Below are positions 1 to 4,576 of a DNA stretch of 7,183 nt, piece by piece. The stretch comes from Minisyncoccota bacterium. Its GTDB lineage: Bacteria; Patescibacteriota; Minisyncoccia; Phycocordibacterales; UBA2100. The DNA is taken from NCBI GenBank assembly GCA_020058565.1, contig JAGVDT010000016.1, positions 1-7,183 of the forward strand, given 5' to 3'. Under the pieces are notes generated by a model, which had not been told where the DNA came from, did no database searches, and was given only the letters and a program-made list of their open reading frames with translations. Both the position numbers and the translations under genes were made by a program. Position 1 is the stretch's first letter. Every line of letters starts with the position of its first letter.

Positions 1-108
1 CCGACTTTGCCATTTCCCCTGCTCGGACAATGGCGCTAGACATCCTGCATATGCAAATGGTGAAGTGGGCCCGGAGTCGGCACAGTGGCTACACGATCTC
101 GCGATCGT
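1..108. other. Left edge, no supported gene; possible start of a following minus-strand gene
   Basis: No complete gene is visible downstream of the formyltransferase stop. On the minus strand an ATG at 13-11 begins M-A-K-S and runs off the edge. It is preceded by a purine-rich GCAGGGGAA that sits too close for a classical Shine-Dalgarno site. It could be the first codons of the next gene in the same direction, but four codons cannot establish this. The plus-strand frames here are antisense shadows. Confidence 0.2.
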
Positions 109-879
109 TTATCGGTGCTCGATGAGGCGGGACCCTACCGCCCAGCGCATCGAAGGAACCCAATCTCGCAGCAAAAGCACCTGGCTTTTTCGTGCCTCCT
201 GTGTTCGTGCGGGCAAATTTTCCCCGGCGTGCAGTTTTTTTATCACGTCAATAAAGCGTCTCGGAGCAATCGTCGTGAGGCGCGAAAGAGATTCTTCTGA
301 GGGCAAAGCCGGCGAGATCCGGTATTGATCGAGAACGCGGCCGCTGTCTACTTTGTCGGCCATGTAGTGAATCGTCGCTCCCACGTGGGCATAATCGCCA
401 TTGAGCACGGCATGCTGGTTCGCCAAAGCGCCGCGATAGTGCGGAGAAATGCCGAAGTGCAGATTGACGGCGTGCCGGGCCACAGAGAGCAGACGCGGCT
501 CTAAAACGGTACTGCCCCACACGGCGAGCACGTCGGGAGAGATCGACTGTATCGTCCTGAAAACCTCGTCGCTATTTATTGAATCGACACGCATGACTTT
601 GGGCAGATATGCCTCGCCGGGATCCGTGCCTTTAGCCTGGAAATTCGACAAAGCCTTTCTGAGGCGCGGGTTGAGCCGGAGCAGCAAAGCGTACCAGAGC
701 TCCTTAACGAAATGTGTTTTTTTAGCCGCCCGGTAAAAACGGACGATTCGTTCAAAAAGACTGGCGCGCTTCGGCAGCTGGATTATTACCAGTTCGACCG
801 CTCCATTGGTTTCTCGATGGAGAGAATTGACAAAATCTTTCTGCGCATTCCCTGGAATGGTAATCACTACAATACTCAT
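109..879 (-). CDS. Formyltransferase-fold protein (methionyl-tRNA formyltransferase / sugar N-formyltransferase family)
   Basis: This is a 256-residue protein of the formyl_trans_N fold, which moves a formyl group from 10-formyltetrahydrofolate to an amine. The diagnostic catalytic core is visible. N139 and H141 lie in NLHFGISPHYRG, matching the family's N-x-H-x(3)-S-P-x-x-R-G loop. D178 in KVDSGRVL matches the conserved Asp of the D-x-G-x-(I/V)-L motif. The N-terminus (MSIVVITIPGN) is a short beta strand as expected, followed by a basic helical region at about residues 38-75. The protein is shorter than true methionyl-tRNA formyltransferase (about 310 residues) and lacks an obvious C-terminal tRNA-binding OB domain. 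A role on nucleotide sugars or another small amine is therefore more likely than initiator-tRNA formylation, though this is inference. The ATG at 879 has a good ribosome binding site (GAGGT) and an upstream TATAAT box. It is probably a single-gene unit, separated by about 380 bases from the transpeptidase. Confidence 0.85.
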   Translation of the reverse strand: MSIVVITIPGNAQKDFVNSLHRETNGAVELVIIQLPKRASLFERIVRFYRAAKKTHFVKELWYALLLRLNPRLRKALSNFQAKGTDPGEAYLPKVMRVDSINSDEVFRTIQSISPDVLAVWGSTVLEPRLLSVARHAVNLHFGISPHYRGALANQHAVLNGDYAHVGATIHYMADKVDSGRVLDQYRISPALPSEESLSRLTTIAPRRFIDVIKKLHAGENLPARTQEARKSQVLLLRDWVPSMRWAVGSRLIEHR

Positions 880-886
880 GTTGTTT

Positions 887-932
887 ACCTCAGAAGCGCA
901 CTATGTGGGTCACACGCATGCGTACGATTATA
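887..932 (-). promoter_or_regulatory. Promoter -10 box and ribosome binding site of the formyltransferase gene
   Basis: The minus strand carries a perfect TATAAT at 932-927 and a GAGGT Shine-Dalgarno at 891-887, 7 bases before the ATG at 879. Transcription would begin near 920, giving a leader of about 40 bases. The -35 region about 17 bases upstream of the -10 is poor. A TTGACA at 995-990 is too far away to pair with it. Confidence 0.5.
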
Positions 933-1258
933 TGAGATTTCCTTCATAAATGCAGAAATGGATGGGTCAGACACCATGTATGCTTCATCTGTCAACATTT
1001 TCGGCTTGCGCCCACACAAAGGGATAGGATATCAGATTCTACCCCCGACAGATACCTGTCCCTCAAAAGCGCGCAGAGGCGAATTCACATGCGTAGTGAC
1101 AACGGGATTCTCAGCTGTACCAAAAAATACGCGATGGTGGCCAAGTCGGACTTTGCCATTTGGAATCATTGGCCATCAGTTCGGCGACGGCACGCGAATA
1201 TGTCCTTTCGTTTAGCGGCACGCTCCGGCTTCGTCGCACTTTTTCACCAGCGCCTGTA
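933..1258. other. Intergenic gap with no supported gene
   Basis: Nothing here looks like a conserved protein, RNA gene or repeat array. The plus-strand open frames that cross it start or end inside neighbouring genes and have no family-like features. On the minus strand a 24-codon frame runs from an ATG at 1159 to a TGA at 1085. It starts M-A-K-S-D-L-A and has a hydrophobic middle, but has no ribosome binding site. No GC hairpin followed by a T-run was found after the transpeptidase stop. Confidence 0.4.
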
Positions 1259-2137
1259 TCAATCTTGGACGATGACTTGTGTGCCAATGTCTGCCCATGT
1301 ATACAGCTCTTCGGCTTTTTTCGGGGCCAAATTTACGCACCCATGCGACCAGGGTTCGCCGAAATGGTCGTGCCAGTACGCGCCATGTATCACCGCACCC
1401 TCATAGGTAAAATATAGGTTCCATGGTACGCCCGGCAGGTCGTAATACTGGTCGCTGATACCGGGGATCGGTCCTTGCATATACCGGCTCGGCGTCATTT
1501 TGTACACGCGGAAAATGCCTCGCGGTGTCGGTGTAAATTCAAGACCGGTTGAAATAGGTTCGCGCATAAACAAAACACCATCGTCGTACGCGTACAAGAG
1601 CTGCTCGGACCTGTCAACGACAATGCGCTTTGTGGTCGAGGCAACGGCGTCTTTTTCAAGGTCATGGTCACCGTCGTCGAAAAAGACCTTCGCGTAATCC
1701 CCTGACACGTACCAATCGCCCGTCACGCGCTCCGGATAGCGGAGCGCCCCGTCAAAAAGTATTCTGTACCACGTATGCCCGTCCACAATTTCTTCCCCCT
1801 GTATCTTGAGGACCTGACCATTGCGCAGTCGCCCCACGACCGGAAATTCCTCGCCGGGACCGGAGCGTATATTCACGCACGTGCCTTCGTAATACGGCCC
1901 GCATCCGTTTACAGCTTCTATATAGCGGAACAAGCCGGGGCTGCCGGGGGTGGTGGTAGCCGAATTTGTTTCTGCTGGTAGAGATGAATTCACCTGCGCG
2001 ACTTGCGAAATGACGATACTAGACAAAGTGTGCCACCTTGGACCGAGATACGCGTTTACTCCCCACGCAAGGCAAAAGAACGCGACTATCGCGGCGGCTA
2101 CCCACAAAACCAGCGAATAAGCCGAGAACCGTTTCAC
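1259..2137 (-). CDS. Membrane-anchored SH3b + YkuD L,D-transpeptidase
   Basis: This 292-residue envelope enzyme probably forms 3-3 peptidoglycan cross-links or attaches peptides to the wall. Residues about 8-30 form a hydrophobic N-terminal segment (signal anchor) after a short basic start, placing the rest outside the membrane. A low-complexity Ser/Thr/Pro linker (50-68) follows. A bacterial SH3-like domain lies at about 75-150, with the typical CVNIRSGPG and VVGRLRNGQ pieces. The YkuD catalytic domain at about 170-290 begins RIVVDRSEQLLYAY. The active-site motif is complete: H251 in VIHGAYWHDHFG and S264-H265-G266-C267 in WSHGCVNL, with C267 as nucleophile. The start chosen is GTG at 2137, because an in-frame TAA lies shortly upstream. 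GGAG sits only one base before it, so initiation may be leaderless. The gene ends in TGA. It lies on the host side of the proposed prophage boundary. Confidence 0.93.
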   Translation of the reverse strand: MKRFSAYSLVLWVAAAIVAFFCLAWGVNAYLGPRWHTLSSIVISQVAQVNSSLPAETNSATTTPGSPGLFRYIEAVNGCGPYYEGTCVNIRSGPGEEFPVVGRLRNGQVLKIQGEEIVDGHTWYRILFDGALRYPERVTGDWYVSGDYAKVFFDDGDHDLEKDAVASTTKRIVVDRSEQLLYAYDDGVLFMREPISTGLEFTPTPRGIFRVYKMTPSRYMQGPIPGISDQYYDLPGVPWNLYFTYEGAVIHGAYWHDHFGEPWSHGCVNLAPKKAEELYTWADIGTQVIVQD

Positions 2138-2143
2138 TCCGGC

Positions 2144-2172
2144 ATTCTAGTTAAAATACCGCGCGACCACAA
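2144..2172 (-). promoter_or_regulatory. Possible promoter of the L,D-transpeptidase, close enough to give a leaderless mRNA
   Basis: On the minus strand a TAGAAT (2149-2144) lies 17 bases after TTGTGG (2172-2167). The -10 matches the consensus at 5 of 6 positions and the -35 at 3 of 6. The last -10 base is only 6 bases before the GTG start at 2137, so a normal start site would fall at or next to the initiation codon. This is a weak match and could be chance. Confidence 0.3.
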
Positions 2173-2227
2173 TCAGGCAGGTCGCTAAACGCGGTCAGGC
2201 GCCATGAAGACAAAGTTCATCAAACTG

Positions 2228-2272
2228 CGGAGAGGGAGGGATTCGAATCCTCATGGAACAAGCTTAGCAGTC
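2228..2272 (-). tRNA. Partial tRNA-Ser(GCU), 3' half only; putative prophage attachment site
   Basis: Read on the minus strand, this stretch begins with GACTGCTAA, typical of the serine GCU anticodon stem-loop (anticodon at 2268-2266). After a short spacer comes a T-arm with the TTCGAAT loop (2247-2241), stem halves GAGGA and CCCTC, then acceptor strand CCTCTCC and discriminator G73 at 2228. The G discriminator and CCTCTCC acceptor suit tRNA-Ser. No matching 5' half exists: upstream lacks GGAGAGG, a D-arm and the partner of the anticodon stem. The variable region is too short for a class II tRNA, and the last T-stem pair is A-C. It is therefore a fragment, not a working tRNA. Such 3' fragments mark the distal junction of elements integrated into tRNA genes. 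The polarity places the element at higher coordinates, matching the phage genes found there. Confidence 0.55.
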
Positions 2273-2542
2273 AGAAATGAGACAAACAATCATGTTCACA
2301 ATTGGGTCTCTTCTTCGATGCGCACTTCCCCACTGCCATTCTTCAGCACGAGTAGCCAGATTTGCCCGGACTGGATTTCGCTCAATGTACTTTAGTACTG
2401 TGAGCAAGTGTCGGTCATCAGCGATCAACGACGACTTGTACCTGCCTTGGTAAAGATGGCCATTGCCGATAGTTCCCTTGCGCGTGTGATGGCGACTGGC
2501 ATGGGTTGTGCAGAGTGTACATTTTTCAAGCGTTAGTAACAC
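2264..2542 (-). pseudogene. Remnant of a REP-associated tyrosine transposase (Y1/RAYT, IS200-like), C-terminal part
   Basis: The 92-residue frame matches the C-terminal half of the RAYT-type Y1 transposase family. Visible pieces are TTHASRHH (12-19), GHLYQGRYKS (28-37), HLLTVLKYIERNPVRANL (45-62) and EEWQWGSAHRR (67-77), in the usual order and spacing. The catalytic N-terminal half with the HUH motif (H-x-H) is absent. Family likeness begins only around residue 10, just before the start of the plus-strand repeat copy. Likeness also stops near residue 80. The final codons run into the tRNA-Ser fragment, whose CTGCTAA supplies the stop. The gene is broken at both ends and should be inactive. 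The GTG start at 2542 has no meaning as an original start. Confidence 0.75.
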
Positions 2543-2689
2543 TTTTGTTGCGGAGGCGATGTCCCGAAATTAGAACCAAAACGTTTTAATTTCAGGAGTG
2601 TTGATAGGATTGTACGTAATTTGAGACGAATCTACAAAGAAAATCCTAGCTCCTTTGAGGTTCCTGTTTTCGCCCAAAAACAATATTAG
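2540..2689 (+). pseudogene. Startless copy of a small basic protein of unknown family (paralogue of the ORF at 3364-3528)
   Basis: From an upstream TAA at 2537 this frame stays open to TAG at 2687-2689, but contains no ATG or GTG, and its only TTG falls late in the conserved part. From 2558 it encodes a 43-residue tail beginning DVPKLEP, with VDRIVRNLRRIYKENP in the middle and FAQKQY at the end. By hand alignment 32 of 43 residues match the intact copy at 3364-3528, with one codon inserted or lost. Many differences are third-base changes (AAA/AAG, CCA/CCG, ATC/ATT, CAA/CAG). Such codon-wise divergence shows the sequence was selected as protein on this strand. The N-terminus has probably been lost to the neighbouring transposase remnant. 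Its last 44 bases overlap the minus-strand VbhA-like gene tail to tail. I do not recognise the family. Confidence 0.55.
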
Positions 2690-2837
2690 CCACTTGCGCT
2701 ACCTCTTTGTCTGACAGCTTTGAACCTTCGAGACGAGTGGATGCGCCAGTAGAAGCTATGAGGGTTGCCCGGCGAAGCTCCGCCAGACGTTCCGGCGAGA
2801 TACCATGATTCTTTTTTGTTCGTTTGGATTTCGTCAT
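2646..2837 (-). CDS. VbhA-like small protein with Fic-inhibitory motif (putative antitoxin)
   Basis: This 63-residue protein has a lysine-rich start, then a predicted helix (15-39) containing S33-T-R-L-E37-G38. That fits the [S/T]-x3-E-[G/N] inhibitory motif, whose Glu blocks ATP binding in Fic-domain AMP-transferases. Overall layout (RR-A...AS..RLEG...VAQ....V.G, about 63 residues) resembles VbhA, the separate antitoxin of the Bartonella Fic toxin VbhT. The likeness is from memory, not a search. It follows the HIT gene with a 4-base gap (TAA AGTT ATG), so the two are probably co-transcribed and translationally coupled. The usual partner, a Fic toxin directly downstream, is missing: that space holds the startless plus-strand copy and a transposase remnant. 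Residues 50-63 overlap the plus-strand copy, so the native C-terminus may have been replaced. Alternatively it is the N-terminal scrap of a larger Fic protein. Confidence 0.5.
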   Translation of the reverse strand: MTKSKRTKKNHGISPERLAELRRATLIASTGASTRLEGSKLSDKEVAQVANIVFGRKQEPQRS

Positions 2838-2841
2838 AACT

Positions 2842-3276
2842 TTATAAAGCCTGCTTTATCATTTTAACCACCACGTCTATTTCTTCCTGAGGAGAAGTAA
2901 CCGTTCGAGGGCCGGGTCTATAAAGAAACTCTCGCGGCTCATACTGGTAGATACCAGCGTCGCTATCTTTGCGCGGAACGATATGCAGATGGAAGTGAGG
3001 TACGGATTGGCCGCCTATCTTCTCCTCATTCCATGCGTAGTTAAATCCTTCTGCTCCAAGTGCTTTCTTTAATGCGGACTTGAGTTTGCTTCTTAAATCT
3101 TCAATAGCACTCTTTTCTTCCGAGGTGGCGTCTTCATAATACTGGACATGCCTTTTTGGGCACACAAGAATATGGCCGGGAACTATTGGAGTATTAGTTG
3201 GGAACGCAAAGGCGAGATCATTTTCAATGATGGTTCGATGCTTTACTTCTTCATTTTTGCAAAATGGACAGTCCAT
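2842..3276 (-). CDS. HIT-family nucleotide hydrolase/transferase
   Basis: This 144-residue histidine-triad protein belongs to a family that hydrolyses dinucleoside polyphosphates, AMP-amine or AMP-protein adducts and related nucleotides in the cytoplasm. The triad H94-F-H96-L-H98 is intact in GGQSVPHFHLHIVPR, and the middle His is the family's nucleophile. The N-terminal C3-P-F-C6, together with H44 in PKRHV, suggests the zinc-binding variant common in bacterial HIT proteins. The PGHILVCPKRH strand (33-43) is also typical. Length and domain order are those of a complete HIT protein. The ATG at 3276 is preceded by a leader of about 30 bases without a clear Shine-Dalgarno site. The VbhA-like gene follows after 4 bases. 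Both genes sit between the lysis genes and the proposed attachment site, so they are probably carried as cargo by the prophage. A plain housekeeping HIT enzyme is the alternative. Confidence 0.92.
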   Translation of the reverse strand: MDCPFCKNEEVKHRTIIENDLAFAFPTNTPIVPGHILVCPKRHVQYYEDATSEEKSAIEDLRSKLKSALKKALGAEGFNYAWNEEKIGGQSVPHFHLHIVPRKDSDAGIYQYEPREFLYRPGPRTVTSPQEEIDVVVKMIKQAL

Positions 3277-3313
3277 GATTTTTCAAAAGTTCGAATCCTT
3301 TTAGGGTTAACTC

Positions 3314-3322
3314 ATTTTAACA
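3314..3322 (-). promoter_or_regulatory. Extended -10 promoter for the HIT / VbhA-like pair
   Basis: The minus strand reads TGT-TAAAAT (3322-3314), an extended -10 element (TGn plus a 5-of-6 match to TATAAT). Transcription would start near 3306-3308, about 30 bases before the HIT ATG. No convincing -35 is present, which extended -10 promoters do not need. A hairpin (AAAAG, 8-base loop, CTTTT) lies in the resulting leader around 3287-3304. Confidence 0.4.
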
Positions 3323-3363
3323 CTTTTCGATTTTGAAATGTAGCGCAAAATAAGGGAATTTTG

Positions 3364-3528
3364 ATGCTCATTTTCAAAACTACTGGCGGTGACGATGTCC
3401 CGAAGTTAGAACCGGTACGGGTGTTCTCGTTCCATCGTGTTGATAAAATTGTACGTCATTTAAGGAGAATTTACAAGGAAAATCCGGCTTATTTTGACGT
3501 TCCGGCTTTCGCACAGAAGGTCTATTAG
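3364..3528 (+). CDS. Small basic protein of unknown family, 54 residues (intact copy)
   Basis: ATG at 3364 to TAG at 3526-3528 gives MLIFKTTGG, then DVPKLEPVRVFSFHRVD, a basic predicted helix (KIVRHLRRIYKENP) and YFDVPAFAQKVY. It is one of the few plus-strand genes here. AAGGGA at 3352-3357, 6 bases before the ATG, is a plausible ribosome binding site. Coding is supported by the paralogue at 2558-2689: 32 of 43 aligned residues are identical and many changes are synonymous third-base changes. It is divergent from the HIT gene, with overlapping upstream regions. The conserved block starts only at residue 11, so both copies might be C-terminal tails of a once longer protein, with this ATG a secondary start. 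I do not recognise a family. The basic helix could suit nucleic-acid binding, but that is a guess. Confidence 0.5.
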   Translation: MLIFKTTGGDDVPKLEPVRVFSFHRVDKIVRHLRRIYKENPAYFDVPAFAQKVY

Positions 3529-3555
3529 GACCGGATTTTCGCTAACTTAAGAGGA

Positions 3556-3765
3556 TTATTCCTCGCCTTTAGCATCCTCGATCAGCTTCTGCTCTTTCAG
3601 GTATCTTGTGACGGCATACCAGCCGGCATTAATGACCGGAATGAGTAACGCCCAACGTGGGTCATTCTCGGCATACGCAAGCAAGATCGGCAACACTGCC
3701 GATACAGCGGAGTAAAAGAACACGATCACGAGGTGCTTCAGGGCTTCTTGTGTTGGTGTTGTCAT
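3556..3765 (-). CDS. Holin-like phage membrane protein
   Basis: This 69-residue protein has two predicted membrane spans, at about residues 10-31 (LVIVFFYSAVSAVLPILLAY) and 39-54 (LLIPVINAGWYAVTRY). A short polar turn (AENDPRW) separates them, and the C-terminus is strongly charged (KEQKLIEDAKGEE). This is the layout of a small two-span holin, which opens the inner membrane so that a signal-less endolysin can reach the wall. It lies 5 bases after the amidase stop (TAA CCACT ATG) and is last in the lysis cassette. No Shine-Dalgarno is visible, so translation probably depends on coupling to the amidase gene. A short inverted repeat (GAGGA-4-TCCTC) spans the stop codon but lacks a T-run. Function is assigned from topology and context, not from sequence family. 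Confidence 0.7.
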   Translation of the reverse strand: MTTPTQEALKHLVIVFFYSAVSAVLPILLAYAENDPRWALLIPVINAGWYAVTRYLKEQKLIEDAKGEE

Positions 3766-3770
3766 AGTGG

Positions 3771-4340
3771 TTAGAAGATTGATTTCTTAATGATTGCCAA
3801 CCCTTCCTCGATTTTCCTCACACCGTCCTCGATAGAAGGATTGGCTGTTTGTTGTCCGGCGAGTGCGACCAGTTCGTTAAGGATCGCTTTATTGCTTGCC
3901 GGACAGTTTGGTTTCTTTGAGAAAATCTCAAAGTGGCCAACGATGTGACTCCGGTCGATTGGAATCTGCCACCGCTGGCAAATCTCTCGGATGAGGGTTG
4001 CGCTGGACTGCTTCATGGCATCAGTCCATATGTCATTTGGACCGCCCTCGTGCTCTATGCCGATCGTGTAGAGGTTTGGATTGATGCCTGGCTTTATAAG
4101 TCCCCAGCTGGGAGCATCTACTCGGCCGGCATGCCACGCCGCATCCTGCTCGTTGACGTATTGGTGAACCTCTCCGTTTTTTCCTATCCCGTAGTGAGAG
4201 CTTACTTGTGCTGATGGGTTGGCGAACCACGAGTCAGTGCCAATGAGTGTGCCGTCCATGATGTGGATCACGATCGCTTCCGGTCGGTACCCCTTACGGC
4301 CAGACCAGAAGTTTGGAGATTTCTTTTGAATGATGTTCAT
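3771..4340 (-). CDS. N-acetylmuramoyl-L-alanine amidase, phage endolysin (Amidase_2 / T7 lysozyme-like)
   Basis: This 189-residue zinc amidase cuts the bond between MurNAc and L-Ala in peptidoglycan. The Amidase_2 fold spans about residues 15-160. Zinc ligands match the T7 lysozyme pattern: H26 in IVIHIMDG, H136 in HIVGHFEI and C146 in NCPAS. Y50 in SSHYGIG fits the catalytic tyrosine. YTIGIEHEG (91-99), the glycine-rich strand and WHAGR (69-73) are also typical. There is no signal peptide, so export should need the holin. There is no LysM or SH3 wall-binding domain; only a short amphipathic tail (about 168-189) follows the catalytic domain. It starts 4 bases after the XhlA-like stop (TAA CGAT ATG) and ends 5 bases before the holin-like gene, forming a lysis cassette. 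A host amidase is less likely because of these neighbours. Confidence 0.92.
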   Translation of the reverse strand: MNIIQKKSPNFWSGRKGYRPEAIVIHIMDGTLIGTDSWFANPSAQVSSHYGIGKNGEVHQYVNEQDAAWHAGRVDAPSWGLIKPGINPNLYTIGIEHEGGPNDIWTDAMKQSSATLIREICQRWQIPIDRSHIVGHFEIFSKKPNCPASNKAILNELVALAGQQTANPSIEDGVRKIEEGLAIIKKSIF

Positions 4341-4344
4341 ATCG

Positions 4345-4572
4345 TTATTTGCTAATGGTTAGTAGTAAGTTGATTAATGCTGTGATCAAACCTCCCACTG
4401 AAGCAGTGGCGATGATCCAGAAAAATCTTTTGAGCCAGTCAACATCTGTACCTACTTTGGTCAGTTCGGTCTGTATGTGAGGAAGATGATTATCCTTGAT
4501 GTCGTTCACGGCTTTCTCGACTCGGTCGATTCGTTCATCTTGTATTTGGTTTTGGTATGTTTCTTTTTCCAT
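4345..4572 (-). CDS. XhlA-like phage protein (coiled coil plus one C-terminal membrane span)
   Basis: This 75-residue protein has a charged, heptad-like helix (about residues 8-50, including DERIDRVEKAVNDIKDN) and one C-terminal span (about 52-72, FFWIIATASVGGLITALINL). This is the layout of the haemolysin XhlA family, which acts with holin and endolysin in Bacillus PBSX-type lysis cassettes. The likeness is structural rather than clear in sequence. I chose the ATG at 4572 because it gives a 4-base gap after the upstream stop (TAA TCCT ATG), as at the next junction. An ATG at 4590 and a TTG at 4602 are in frame and would overlap the large upstream gene. None has a clear ribosome binding site. 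It lies directly before the amidase. A plain phage hypothetical or tail-associated membrane protein is the alternative. Confidence 0.65.
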   Translation of the reverse strand: MEKETYQNQIQDERIDRVEKAVNDIKDNHLPHIQTELTKVGTDVDWLKRFFWIIATASVGGLITALINLLLTISK

Positions 4573-4576
4573 AGGA

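Noticed and set aside
967..995. TTGACA at 995-990 on the minus strand as a -35 box
   Set aside because: No -10-like sequence lies 16-18 bases downstream, and the TATAAT at 932-927 is too far away.
712..1215. A 167-codon plus-strand frame crossing the gap between formyltransferase and transpeptidase
   Set aside because: Its first third is antisense to the formyltransferase, the rest has no family-like features, and the amino-acid composition is erratic.
1089..1417. Two overlapping plus-strand frames over the end of the transpeptidase gene
   Set aside because: They are antisense to the catalytic motif region of a clear YkuD gene and overlap each other in different frames.
2204..2395. Plus-strand 63-codon frame over the tRNA fragment and transposase remnant
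   Set aside because: Its RGRDSNPHGTS section is the typical false peptide from reading antisense across a tRNA 3' end; it in fact supports the tRNA fragment.
3285..3312. Second tRNA fragment on the plus strand (AAAAG-TTCGAAT)
   Set aside because: The T-loop-like sequence lacks a proper acceptor strand and anticodon arm, and one stem pair mismatches when a 7-base loop is forced.
3148..3336. Plus-strand frame opposite the HIT gene
   Set aside because: It is a shadow of the HIT coding sequence, whose triad and zinc motif are intact.
3551..3565. Terminator after the holin-like gene
   Set aside because: The GAGGA-4-TCCTC hairpin has only 5 pairs, overlaps the stop codon and is not followed by a T-run.
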